Made by a program: the position numbers and the translations under genes. A stretch of 64,000 bases of DNA, taken from Streptomyces lydicus. Its GTDB lineage: Bacteria > Actinomycetota > Actinomycetes > Streptomycetales > Streptomycetaceae. The DNA lies in contig NZ_JNZA01000023.1 in NCBI RefSeq assembly GCF_000717345.1, positions 1 to 64,000 of the forward strand, written 5' to 3'. The notes beneath the pieces are model-generated. The model did not search any database and had not been told where the DNA came from. It saw nothing but the letters and a program-made list of their open reading frames with translations. This document shows, piece after piece, positions 42,736-51,107 of this stretch (positions are counted from its first letter, which is position 1; the number at the start of each line of letters is the position of its first letter).

Positions 42736-43656
42736 GTGCCTGCTCCGTCCCCCTCGCCGTCCTCGTCCTCGCACCGCGTCCGCCGCTCGCGGCGCCACCG
42801 GCTCACCGCGCTCGCCGGGGCGTTCGGTCTCGCCGCCGCCGGGCTCGGCATCTGGGCCGGCAACGGCTTCGGCGCCGAACCGGCCGCGGCCGCCGTGCCC
42901 ACCCCTGACCACGTGGTCGTGGTGGTCTTCGAGAACCACGCGTACAACCAGGTGATCGGCAGCTCCAGCGCCCCGTACATCAACTCCCTGGCCTCCGGCG
43001 GCGCGAGCCTCACCGCTTCGTACGCCGAGACCCACCCCAGCCAGCCCAACTACTACGCCATGTTCTCCGGCGACACCCAGGGCGTCACCGACGACAGCTG
43101 CGTCACCCCGGGCTTCAGCAGCGCCCCCAACCTCGCCTCAGAGGTCACCGCGGCCGGCAAGTCCTGGGCCAGCTACAACGAGTCGCTGCCGGCCGAGGGC
43201 TCCACCACCTGCAAGTCCGGCAAGTACGCGCAGAAGCACAACCCCTGGTTCGGCTTCAGCAACGTGCCGGCCAACACGGCACACACCTTCGACGCCTTCC
43301 CCACCGACTTCACCAAGCTGCCCACCGTCTCCTACGTCGTGCCGAACCTGTGCAGCGATATGCACGACCGCTCGGTGTCGACCGGTGACACCTGGCTGAA
43401 GGACCACCTCAAGAGCTATGCGGACTGGGCCAAGACCCACAACAGCCTGCTGCTGCTCACCTTCGACGAGGACAACCGGCTCAGCGGCAACCGCATCCCG
43501 ACCGTGTTCTACGGCCAGCAGGTGACGCCCGGCTCGACGTCGGGCACCACCTACAACCACTACGACGTGCTGCGCACCCTGGAGGACATGTACGGCACCT
43601 CGCACGCCGGCAAGGCCGCCAACGCCAAGGACATCAGCGGCATCTGGGCGAGCTGA
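42736..43656 (+). CDS. secreted phosphoesterase (acid phosphatase/phospholipase C-like)
   Basis: This 306-aa protein is exported by a signal peptide with a twin Arg/Ser-rich start and hydrophobic LTALAGAFGLAAAGLGIWAG. It belongs to the PF04185-type phosphoesterases: TPDHVVVVVFENHAYNQVIGSSSAPYINSL, with the metal-binding Glu-Asn, SYAETHPSQPNYYAMFSGD, SYVVPNLCSDMHD, LLLLTFDEDN, and NHYDVLRTLEDMYGT. It would split phosphomonoesters or diesters outside the cell. GTG 42736 follows ACGGAGG. The MFS gene begins two bases after its stop codon. Confidence 0.9.
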   Translation: MPAPSPSPSSSSHRVRRSRRHRLTALAGAFGLAAAGLGIWAGNGFGAEPAAAAVPTPDHVVVVVFENHAYNQVIGSSSAPYINSLASGGASLTASYAETHPSQPNYYAMFSGDTQGVTDDSCVTPGFSSAPNLASEVTAAGKSWASYNESLPAEGSTTCKSGKYAQKHNPWFGFSNVPANTAHTFDAFPTDFTKLPTVSYVVPNLCSDMHDRSVSTGDTWLKDHLKSYADWAKTHNSLLLLTFDEDNRLSGNRIPTVFYGQQVTPGSTSGTTYNHYDVLRTLEDMYGTSHAGKAANAKDISGIWAS

Positions 43657-43658
43657 AC

Positions 43659-44948
43659 GTGTATCTCGCAGACCGCCGCGCCACTCCCGCGGCGGCCGTT
43701 TCGGGCGCGCGCCCGGGCCGGCCGCCGCGGGCTGCCGTGCCCGCCACCGTGCTCGTACTGGGCACCGTCAGTCTGATCACCGACATCTCCTCGGAGATGG
43801 TCACCGCGGTCCTGCCGCTGTACCTCGTCGCCGAACTCGGGCTGTCGCCGCTCGGGTTCGGGCTGCTGGACGGGGTGTACAACGGGGTGAGCGCGCTGGT
43901 CCGGCTGATCGGGGGACGGGCGTCGGACCGCGGCCGGGGCGGCGGCCACAAGACCGTGGCGGCGCTCGGCTACGGGCTGTCCGCCCTGTGCAAACCCCTG
44001 CTGCTGATGGTGCACACCCTGCCGCTGATCGGTGCGGTGCTCGCCGCGGACCGTACCGGCAAGGGGCTGCGCACCGCACCGCGCGACGCGCTGATCTCGC
44101 TGTCCTGCGAACCCGCCACCCGGGGGCGGGCGTTCGGGGTGCACCGGGCGATGGACACCGCGGGCGCGCTGCTCGGACCGCTGGTCGCGTTCCTCGTGCT
44201 GCGCGCCGCGGCCGACGGCTATGACGCGGTGTTCACGGTCAGCGGCTGTGTGGCCGCGCTCGGCGTGGCCGTCCTGCTGCTCTTCGTCCCCGGCCGCGCG
44301 CGGACCTCCGTGACGCCCCGGCCGGACACCGCCGCCCGCCCCACGGTGGGTAGCCTGCTGCGCCGGCCGGCGGTGCGCCGCCTGACCGGCTGTGCCGTCC
44401 TGCTCGGCCTGACCACGGTCAGCGACTCCTTTCTCTATCTCACTCTCCAGCGCCGGCTCGGCCTGTCCGAGGCGTGGTTCCCGCTGCTGCCGCTGGGCAC
44501 CGCCGCGGCCTTCCTGCTGCTGGCCGTGCCGCTGGGCGCGCTCGCCGACCGGATCGGCCGCCGCCGGCTGTTCCTGCTCGGCCATCTCGCCCTGCTGGCC
44601 GCCTACGGGCTGCTGCTCGCCCCGCTCGGCGGGTCCACGGTCCTGACCTGCCTGGTGCTCGCCCTGCACGGCGGTTTCTACGCCTCCACCGACGGTGTGC
44701 TGGCCGCGGCCACCGCCGATGCCGTGCCCGAAGAGGTGCGCGGCAGCGGGCTGGCGGTCGTGCAGACCGGCCAGGCCGCGGCGCGCTTCGGCTGCTCGCT
44801 CGCCTTCGGCGCGGCCTGGACCGCGTGGGGCGACCGCTGGGCCCTGGGGCTGGCCACCGGCGGCCTCGCCCTCGCCGCCGCCCTCAGCGCCCGGCTGCTG
44901 CGGCGCGTACCGGCACCCGCCGTCCCCCTCTCGGAGCCCGTCACATGA
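43659..44948 (+). CDS. MFS transporter
   Basis: A 429-aa major facilitator protein with about 12 hydrophobic segments. The N-terminal helix motif LVLGTVSLITDISSEMVTAVLPLYL, the loop RLIGGRASDRGRGGGHKTVAALGY (motif A-like), and DRTGKGLRTAPRDALISLSCEP match a subgroup of uncharacterised bacterial MFS exporters. The second half repeats the loop as ALADRIGRRRLFL. It is translationally close to the phosphoesterase gene and overlaps the downstream gene (ATGA). Substrate unknown. Confidence 0.9.
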   Translation: MYLADRRATPAAAVSGARPGRPPRAAVPATVLVLGTVSLITDISSEMVTAVLPLYLVAELGLSPLGFGLLDGVYNGVSALVRLIGGRASDRGRGGGHKTVAALGYGLSALCKPLLLMVHTLPLIGAVLAADRTGKGLRTAPRDALISLSCEPATRGRAFGVHRAMDTAGALLGPLVAFLVLRAAADGYDAVFTVSGCVAALGVAVLLLFVPGRARTSVTPRPDTAARPTVGSLLRRPAVRRLTGCAVLLGLTTVSDSFLYLTLQRRLGLSEAWFPLLPLGTAAAFLLLAVPLGALADRIGRRRLFLLGHLALLAAYGLLLAPLGGSTVLTCLVLALHGGFYASTDGVLAAATADAVPEEVRGSGLAVVQTGQAAARFGCSLAFGAAWTAWGDRWALGLATGGLALAAALSARLLRRVPAPAVPLSEPVT

Positions 44949-45961
44949 ATCGCACCTCCCGCCTCGTGGTCCTGCTCGTCACCGTGGTCGTCCTGGGCGC
45001 GGTCGCCGTCGGCGCGACCCTGCACGCCGCGGGGCGCGCCGCCCGCAAGGACCGTGCGCAGGCCGGCGGGCCGGCGGTGACCCCCGGGGCCGTACGGCTC
45101 GACGACCCGCACCGCGCCTTCTTCCGCAACATGGCCTGGGGGCCGCACCGCGACGAGATCACCGCGGTGCCGGCCGGCCGACTGTCCGGCCCGCGCACCG
45201 CGTCCGGCGTCCGCTGCCTGCGCTTCCACGCGGCCGCCGGCACCGGCATCTGCCTCGAGGCCGTGCACGGCGAACTCCGTGACAGCTACCGCGCCGTCGT
45301 CCTCGACCGCCGGCTGCACGCGCTGCGCCGCTACGACCTGGCCGGCACCCCCACCCGGGCGCGGGTCTCTCCCAGCGGCCGCACCGTCGCCTGGACCGTG
45401 TTCGTCAGCGGCGACTCCTACGCCGGAACCGCCTTCTCCACCCGTACCTCGGTCCTCGACACCCGCTCCTGGCACCTGGACGCCAACCTGGAGACCTATG
45501 CGCTGACCGTCGACGGGCACCGGGTCCACACGGCCGACATCAACGTCTGGGGCGTCACCTTCGCCGACGACACGCACTTCTACGCCACCGCCGCGACCGG
45601 CGGGACGACGTACCTCGTCCGTGGCGACCGCACCGCCCGCACCCTCCGGGCACTGCACAGCAACGTCGAATGCCCCTCGCTCTCCCCCGACGGCACCCGC
45701 ATCGCGTACAAGAAGCGGGTCCGGGGCGCCGATCCGGACGCGCCGTGGCGGCTGTACGTGCTGGACCTGCGCAGTCTGCGCGAGACCGCGACCGGTGAAC
45801 ACCGCAACGTCGACGACCAGGCCGTCTGGCGCGACGGGCACACCCTGGTCTATTCGCTGCCCGGCGACTTCGGCTCCGATCTGTGGACCGTGCCCGCGGA
45901 CGGCACCGGCGCGCCCCACCTCCTCGTCAGCGCGGCGCTCGCGCCCGCCTTCGACCGCTGA
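44945..45961 (+). CDS. membrane-anchored TolB/beta-propeller-like protein
   Basis: A 338-aa protein with an N-terminal signal anchor (RLVVLLVTVVVLGAVAVGATL) and extracellular part with propeller-type repeats: RARVSPSGRTVAWTVF, PSLSPDGTRIAYKKRV and RNVDDQAVWRDGHTLVYSLPG resemble the WD40-like PD40 blades of TolB. Its start overlaps the MFS stop codon. The operon phosphoesterase-MFS-propeller suggests one surface process, but the role is unknown. Confidence 0.78.
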   Translation: MNRTSRLVVLLVTVVVLGAVAVGATLHAAGRAARKDRAQAGGPAVTPGAVRLDDPHRAFFRNMAWGPHRDEITAVPAGRLSGPRTASGVRCLRFHAAAGTGICLEAVHGELRDSYRAVVLDRRLHALRRYDLAGTPTRARVSPSGRTVAWTVFVSGDSYAGTAFSTRTSVLDTRSWHLDANLETYALTVDGHRVHTADINVWGVTFADDTHFYATAATGGTTYLVRGDRTARTLRALHSNVECPSLSPDGTRIAYKKRVRGADPDAPWRLYVLDLRSLRETATGEHRNVDDQAVWRDGHTLVYSLPGDFGSDLWTVPADGTGAPHLLVSAALAPAFDR

Positions 45962-45968
45962 CGACCCG

Positions 45969-46430
45969 TCACCGGGCCCCGGAAACCGCCGGCGTGGCCA
46001 CGTCCCCCTCCCCCACCGCCACCAGCAGTTGCAGCGGCAGCTCACGGCCGCCCTGCCCCACCCCCACGCCGACCCAGCGGTCCCGCACCCGCCACCCGTG
46101 CATCCGCGGGACGTAGCCGCACAGCGTGTCGAGCGGCGGCCGCACCGGCAGCCCGACGGTCATCCGCTCCAGGGCGGGGGTGAGATCGAGCAGCGCGGGC
46201 CGGCCCCACCGTAAGGAGAGCGCCTGCACCAGCGCGGTCAGCGCGGCTTCGAAGTCCTCCTCGGCCTCCGCCACCTCGGCGGGGTCGGCGTCCCAGAACT
46301 CCCCGCTGACCCGCAGCCCGGCTATGTGGAAGCCCGGACCGCTCTCGACCGGGGCGGAGCGGCCCCGCCGGTCGGGGAAGTCCCGCAGGCGGAGCGCGTC
46401 GATCGTGGTCAGCTGCTCGTCAAGCGTCAT
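45969..46430 (-). CDS. hypothetical protein, 153 aa
   Basis: I do not recognise the family. The start ATG 46430 (MTLDEQLTTIDALRLRDFPDRRGR) is chosen since the upstream open frame has no family-like sequence. The protein is soluble, with a helical acidic middle (PAEVAEAEEDFEAALTALVQALSLRWG) and a strand-rich C-terminus (GWRVRDRWVGVGVGQGGRELPLQLLVAVGEGD). It is divergent from the histidine kinase gene and convergent with the propeller gene, seven bases away. Confidence 0.65.
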   Translation of the reverse strand: MTLDEQLTTIDALRLRDFPDRRGRSAPVESGPGFHIAGLRVSGEFWDADPAEVAEAEEDFEAALTALVQALSLRWGRPALLDLTPALERMTVGLPVRPPLDTLCGYVPRMHGWRVRDRWVGVGVGQGGRELPLQLLVAVGEGDVATPAVSGAR

Positions 46431-46581
46431 GCCTTCAGTAAACCGGTGGGGTCTGACAATTGACGTTTCCTCGGCCGACGTCTCCGCTGTCCCGCAGGTC
46501 CTTCCCGCCTGCCCCGCCGCCAGGACCGTCTCCCCCTGCCGGGGGAGGTGCGCTGTCAGTGGCCGCTGGCACGATGACGGG

Positions 46582-47814
46582 GTGTCCTTCTCGCTCTCGA
46601 CGGTGTTCCGTCCGCTCACCCGGGCCGTCACCTACACGCGCTGGCTGCACCAGCTGATCGCCTCGGTGGCCGGGACCCTGGCCGGCTTCGTGCACGGCGG
46701 GACGTTCCGCTCGACCGGCATGGAGGTGTGGCTGTGGATCGCGGTCCTGCCCGTGCCGGTGCTCCTCGCGGCCGCGCTGATACCCGCGGTCCGGCGCGTC
46801 GAGGGCCTCCAGGCGCAGTTGCTGCTGACGCCGGGCCCGCAAGGGCCCGAGGAGCGGGCCGGAACCGGCATCTCCACGAGCCCCTCGCTCTCCTGGCGTG
46901 ATCGGGGCCGGACGGCCGGATGGCTGCTGCTGCGGCTGGCGGTGGGGGTGCCGGTGTCCGCCCTGACCGTGCAACTCCCTGTACTGAGCTTCGCGTTCCT
47001 CCAGGCCGCCGCCGGTCACCGCACGCACTTCCGGGGTCTGCCGGCGATCGACGCACCTCATGGGTGGTACGCCCTGCTCGTACCGCTCCCGCTCGTGGTG
47101 CTGCTGGCGGTCGCCGTGTGGGCGGGGTCACTGATGGCCGCCGCGGCAGGGCGGCTGCTGGGGCCCTCGGCCGCCGAGCGGCTGGCCGTGCTGGAGGCCC
47201 GTACGGAACGCATCCTGGAACACAACCGGCTCGCCCAGGAGTTGCACGACTCGATCGGCCATGCGCTGACCGTGACCGTCCTCCAGGCCGGCGCGGCCCG
47301 GGCCGCCGGCTCGCCGGAGTTCACCGACCGGGCGCTGGCTGCCGTCGAGGAGACCGGACGGCAGGCGCTGACCGATCTGGAACGGGCGCTGCGGCTGCTG
47401 CGCGAGGACGTGCCGCACCCCGCCGCACGCCCGGTGCTCGCCGACGCGGAGCGCCTGCTGGAGTCGGCGCGGGCCGCGGGCTCGACGGTACGCGCCGAGC
47501 TGAGCGGCCCGTTGGCGGCGCTGCCCGGCCCGGTGTCCCGGGAGGGGTACCGGATGGTGCAGGAAGCCCTGACGAACGTGCTGCGGCACGCCGGCCCGGT
47601 GCCGGTGTCCGTCCGGATAGCCGCCGACGCCGACGCGCTGGAACTGGAGGTGCGCAACCCGATGCCCGCTTCCCCGGCACCCGCCGCCGTCGGCCGCGGG
47701 CTGCGTGGCCTCCGCGAACGGGCGGCGCTGCTGGGCGGCAAGGCCGTCGCCGGACCGGACGAGGACGGCGAGTGGCGGGTGCACGCCCGGCTCCCGCTGG
47801 CCCGGCTGAGGTGA
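46582..47814 (+). CDS. sensor histidine kinase, NarL/DesK type
   Basis: A 410-aa membrane kinase with four hydrophobic segments in the first ~210 residues and a HisKA_3-type phosphoacceptor, RLAQELHDSIGHALTVTVLQ (His222). The GHKL ATPase follows: REGYRMVQEALTNVLRHAGPVPVSVRI (N box) and GRGLRGLRERAALLGGKAVAGPDEDGEWRVHARLPL (G box). GTG 46582 is the probable start. It is four bases upstream of its response regulator. The signal is unknown. Confidence 0.9.
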   Translation: MSFSLSTVFRPLTRAVTYTRWLHQLIASVAGTLAGFVHGGTFRSTGMEVWLWIAVLPVPVLLAAALIPAVRRVEGLQAQLLLTPGPQGPEERAGTGISTSPSLSWRDRGRTAGWLLLRLAVGVPVSALTVQLPVLSFAFLQAAAGHRTHFRGLPAIDAPHGWYALLVPLPLVVLLAVAVWAGSLMAAAAGRLLGPSAAERLAVLEARTERILEHNRLAQELHDSIGHALTVTVLQAGAARAAGSPEFTDRALAAVEETGRQALTDLERALRLLREDVPHPAARPVLADAERLLESARAAGSTVRAELSGPLAALPGPVSREGYRMVQEALTNVLRHAGPVPVSVRIAADADALELEVRNPMPASPAPAAVGRGLRGLRERAALLGGKAVAGPDEDGEWRVHARLPLARLR

Positions 47815-47818
47815 TCCG

Positions 47819-48469
47819 GTGCCGGTATCCGTACTCCTCGTCGACGACGAGCCGCTGGTCAGAACCGGGTTGCGGGCCATTCTGGAGGCGCAGCCCGACA
47901 TCGAGGTGACAGGTGAGGCGGCCGACGGTGCGGCCGTCGTCCCGCTGGTGCGGCGGCTGCGGCCGGATGTGATCGCCATGGATGTGCGGATGCCGCTGCT
48001 GGACGGCATCGAGGCGACGCGCGCGGTGTTGCGTTCGGTGCCCGAGCCACCGCGGATCCTGGTCGTCACCACCTTCGAGGACGACGACTACGTCTACGAG
48101 GCGCTGCGGGCGGGCGCGGACGGCTTCCTGCTCAAGCGCGCCCGGCCGGCCGAAATCGTGCACGCCGTACGGCTGGTGGCCGAGGGTGGTTCGCTGCTGC
48201 TCCCGGCGACGCTGCGCACCATGGCCGCCGGCCGCCGCAACGACCGGGCCCGGGCGGACTTCGACCGGGCGGCGCTCACGGAACGGGAGCGGCAGGTGTT
48301 GCGGCTGATGTCCCGGGGGCTGTCGAACGCGGAGATCGCCGCGGCCCTCGTGCTCGGCGCGGAGACCGTGAAGACCCATGTCAGCTCGGTGCTGGGGAAG
48401 CTGGGCGCCCGGGACCGCACCCAGGCCGTGATCGCCGCGTACGAGTCGGGTTTCGTCACGCCGGGCTAG
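47819..48469 (+). CDS. NarL/FixJ-family response regulator
   Basis: A 216-aa regulator, with receiver domain (VSVLLVDDEPLVRTGLRAIL, phospho-acceptor Asp55 in MDVRMPLLDG, Lys in FLLKRARP) and LuxR-type DNA-binding domain (LTERERQVLRLMSRGLSNAEIAAALVLGAETVKTHVSSVLGKLGARDRTQAV). It pairs with the kinase just upstream. The regulon is unknown. Confidence 0.94.
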   Translation: MPVSVLLVDDEPLVRTGLRAILEAQPDIEVTGEAADGAAVVPLVRRLRPDVIAMDVRMPLLDGIEATRAVLRSVPEPPRILVVTTFEDDDYVYEALRAGADGFLLKRARPAEIVHAVRLVAEGGSLLLPATLRTMAAGRRNDRARADFDRAALTERERQVLRLMSRGLSNAEIAAALVLGAETVKTHVSSVLGKLGARDRTQAVIAAYESGFVTPG

Positions 48470-48589
48470 GAGGTGGCCCGGAGATCGGCCCGCGGCGCTC
48501 CCCTAGGCCCGACCCGGCCACGGGGGGCTCGCCGCACACCCCCTGACCGGCTACGATCCGCCAGACACGGCAAGCTAGGGAGACGGACG

Positions 48590-49747
48590 TTGGGGCGGCT
48601 CACCGGCGGGGACCCCTCCCTGCTGCGACGGATCAACTCCGCGGTGGTGCTGCACGCACTGCGCGCCGCGGACTCCCCCACGCTCACCCACCTCGTCCAG
48701 GTGACGGGCCTGTCCCGGCCGACGGTCGAGGGCGTGGTCGAGGGACTCATCGAGACCGGCCTGGTGGTCGAGGTGCCCGCCGAGGAGGGCGAGGCGCGGC
48801 GCCAGGGGCGCCCGGCCCGCCGCTTCCGGTTCCGTGCCGAGGCCGGGCACCTGCTGGGCATCGAGATCGGTCCGCACCGGATCTCGGCGCTGCTGGCCGA
48901 TCTGAGCGGGCGGGTGCGGGACACCGCGCAGCGCGCGGTCGAGGAGTCCGCGCCGGCGGACGAGCGGCTGGAACGGGTCCGTGCGGTGGTGGCCGAGTTG
49001 CTGCGTCGTACGGGCGTGCCGCGCAGTGCGCTGCGGGCCGTCGGGGTGGCCACCCCCGGCATCGTGGAGGCGGACGGCACGGTACGGCTGGGCACGGCAT
49101 TGCCGGGCTGGACGGGACTGCCGCTCGGTGACCGGCTGCGACGCTCGTTCCGCTGCCCGGTACTGGTGGAGAACGACGCCAACGCGGCGGCGGTGGCCGA
49201 GCACTGGCAGGGCGCGGCGGCCGGCTCCGACGACATCGTGTTCGTCCTGGCGGGGCTGAGCCCCGGTGCCGGCTCGCTGATCGGCGGGCGGCTGCACCGC
49301 GGCTTCGGCGGGGCCGCCGGGGAGATCGGTGCGCTGCACCTGCTCGGCCGTGAGGCGACGCCGGAGAAGCTGCTGTCGACGACCGGCACGCCGCTGCACC
49401 CGCTGGACGAGGCGCAGGTCGCCACGGTCTTCACGGCGGCGCGGGACGGCGACGCGCGGGCCCGGGACGCGGTGGACCGCTTCATCCGGCGGCTGGTGCA
49501 CGACGTCGCGGCGCTGGTGCTGGCGCTCGACCCCGAGCTGGTGGTGATCGGCGGCTGGGCGGCCGGGCTGGACGGCGTGCTCGCGCCGCTGCGCGAGGAG
49601 CTGGCCCGCTACTGCCTGCGCCCCCCGCAGGTCGCGCTGTCGCGGCTGGGCGAGGCGGCGGTCGCCACCGGCGCGCTGCGGCTCGCCCTGGACCATGTGG
49701 AGGGCGAACTCTTCGCGGTGGAGGGCACGGTGACGGCCCGCAGGTGA
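48590..49747 (+). CDS. ROK family transcriptional regulator lacking the zinc motif
   Basis: A 385-aa protein with an N-terminal winged helix (LLRRINSAVVLHALRAADSPTLTHLVQVTGLSRPTVEGVVEGLIETGLVVEV) and a ROK domain (LLGIEIGPHRISALLADLSGRV; VGVATPGIVEADGTV; PVLVENDANAAAVAEHWQGAA). The region where ROK proteins carry CxCGxxGCxE instead reads GGAAGEIGALHLLGREATPEKLL, so zinc and probably sugar binding differ. TTG 48590 is preferred as start because GGGAGACGGACG precedes it and the helix-turn-helix follows at once. Confidence 0.85.
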   Translation: MGRLTGGDPSLLRRINSAVVLHALRAADSPTLTHLVQVTGLSRPTVEGVVEGLIETGLVVEVPAEEGEARRQGRPARRFRFRAEAGHLLGIEIGPHRISALLADLSGRVRDTAQRAVEESAPADERLERVRAVVAELLRRTGVPRSALRAVGVATPGIVEADGTVRLGTALPGWTGLPLGDRLRRSFRCPVLVENDANAAAVAEHWQGAAAGSDDIVFVLAGLSPGAGSLIGGRLHRGFGGAAGEIGALHLLGREATPEKLLSTTGTPLHPLDEAQVATVFTAARDGDARARDAVDRFIRRLVHDVAALVLALDPELVVIGGWAAGLDGVLAPLREELARYCLRPPQVALSRLGEAAVATGALRLALDHVEGELFAVEGTVTARR

Positions 49748-49865
49748 ACCGGCGGGCGGATACGGCGGATGTGGCTGCGGGCGGGCCCACTGCTCGGCCT
49801 CACGCTGATGGCGGCCCGGCGGCCGGCGCCCGTCCGCCGGCCACAGGACCGTGGAGGGCGGCGGC

Positions 49866-50633
49866 TCAGCCGGCCAGCAGCGGCATCGCGTCGGTCTCGC
49901 CGAAGGTCAGCCGGCAGGTGTCCGCGCGGTACGTGGACACCGCGACGGCGGCCGGGCGGCCGGCGGAGACGTAGCGGGTCGTCACGACGAGGACGGGCGC
50001 GCCGGGCAGCCGGTCGAGCTCCTTGGCGTCCTCCGCGCGGGCCGAACCCAGCTCCACCGTGCGGTCCTGGCCGTCCAGTTCCCGTTCCTGCAGCGCGCGC
50101 AGCACCGCCCGGGCACTTCCCGGTGCGCTGAGCGAGGCCGCCGCCGTGCAGTCGGGGACCGTGGCCGCCGGGACGTAGAGGAGTTCGGCGGCGACGGGCT
50201 GGCCGTGCGTGACCCGGCTGCGGCGCACGATGTGCACCTGCTCGCCGGGGGCGGTCTCCAGCAGACGGGCCACCGGCGCGGGCACGGTGTCGCTCGTGGC
50301 GGCGTCGACCGGCTGCCAGTCGTCGCCGGGGGCGCCGGGCCAGGTGTGCCGGGCGGGGTCGACGGCGACGCCGACGCGCGGCGGGGCGACCGTGGTGCCC
50401 ACGCCGCGGCGCCGCTGCAGCCTGCCCTCCAGCTCCAGCTGTTCGAGCGCCTGCCGGAGCGTGGCCCGGGCGACGCCGAAGCGCGCCGCCAGCTCGCGTT
50501 CGTTGGGCAGAATCTCGCCGACCGCGAACTCCGAGTCCAGCGCCTCGCTGAGCACGGTCTTGAGGTGCCAGTACTTCGGTTCCGGCGCCGTTTCGAGCTG
50601 CGTGGTCCCCACCCTGTCCTCCGCACTGGCCAT
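49866..50633 (-). CDS. GntR/HutC family regulator with UTRA domain
   Basis: A 255-aa regulator. The GntR winged helix is KYWHLKTVLSEALDSEFAVGEILPNERELAARFGVARATLRQALEQLELEGRLQRRRGVGTTVAP. The UTRA effector domain follows, with HIVRRSRVTHGQPVAAELLYVPA and LVVTTRYVSAGRPAAVAVSTYRADTCRLTF. HutC-type members with this domain usually sense sugars or amino sugars. A DasR-like palindrome (50773-50786) lies 140 bases upstream and may be its operator. ATG 50633 is the chosen start. Confidence 0.92.
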   Translation of the reverse strand: MASAEDRVGTTQLETAPEPKYWHLKTVLSEALDSEFAVGEILPNERELAARFGVARATLRQALEQLELEGRLQRRRGVGTTVAPPRVGVAVDPARHTWPGAPGDDWQPVDAATSDTVPAPVARLLETAPGEQVHIVRRSRVTHGQPVAAELLYVPAATVPDCTAAASLSAPGSARAVLRALQERELDGQDRTVELGSARAEDAKELDRLPGAPVLVVTTRYVSAGRPAAVAVSTYRADTCRLTFGETDAMPLLAG

Positions 50634-50772
50634 TGCCCCGCGGGGCAGCACTCCCATGGAGCCGGGCCCGCACGCGGGGTGTGGTGACGGGCCCCGTACG
50701 TGCGCGTCCGTTTATGAGCGCTTCTTTATTAAAGGTTGTTGCAGTATCCCGACGATATGGCTGCCTCCACCC

Positions 50773-50786
50773 TTGGTCAAGACCAA
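50773..50786. promoter_or_regulatory. GntR/HutC-type operator, TTGGTC-AA-GACCAA
   Basis: A perfect palindrome TTGGTCAAGACCAA sits in an AT-richer stretch upstream of the GntR gene. It matches the TGGTC-N2-GACCA pattern bound by DasR and other GntR/HutC regulators in Streptomyces. It faces the decayed gene remnant on its right. Confidence 0.7.
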
Positions 50787-50805
50787 TCCCGCATCCGTTT
50801 CCCCC

Positions 50806-51000
50806 CGCACGGCCGTGCTCACCGTGCTGCACACCTCGCCCGACCAGGCGCCGGTCGGCGACGCGCGGCGCGACGAGAGGGCAGGTGGCATGGCGCCGCG
50901 TCACCTGGTGCGTCACCGAACTCCTCGGCCCGGCAAGGGCGCAGGAGCCCTGGGCGAGGGCGCAGGAGGCCGCCCGGGCGCTCGGAGGCGGCGGCCGGCA
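50806..51000 (+). pseudogene. decayed gene remnant, possibly Asp/Glu racemase-like
   Basis: The stretch reads RTAVLTVLHTSPDQAPVGDARRDE and RHLV in one frame, then TELLGPARAQEPWARAQEAARALGG in the next frame, a frameshift near 50911. The first part resembles the LHTSPVHVPxFDALRD start of Asp/Glu-racemase-like proteins in Streptomyces, and the second resembles the helix that follows RHLVDEELL. No intact continuation is found before the sigma factor gene. The identification is weak and from memory. Confidence 0.35.
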
Positions 51001-51107
51001 CGGGCTCGCCGCCGGCCCCGGATCGACGTGGCACCCCGCCGCGCGGCTGCTGCGCGACGGGGCGCCAGGTGCTCCACAGCCCCCGGAAACGGGCTGCGTG
51101 CCGTCGC

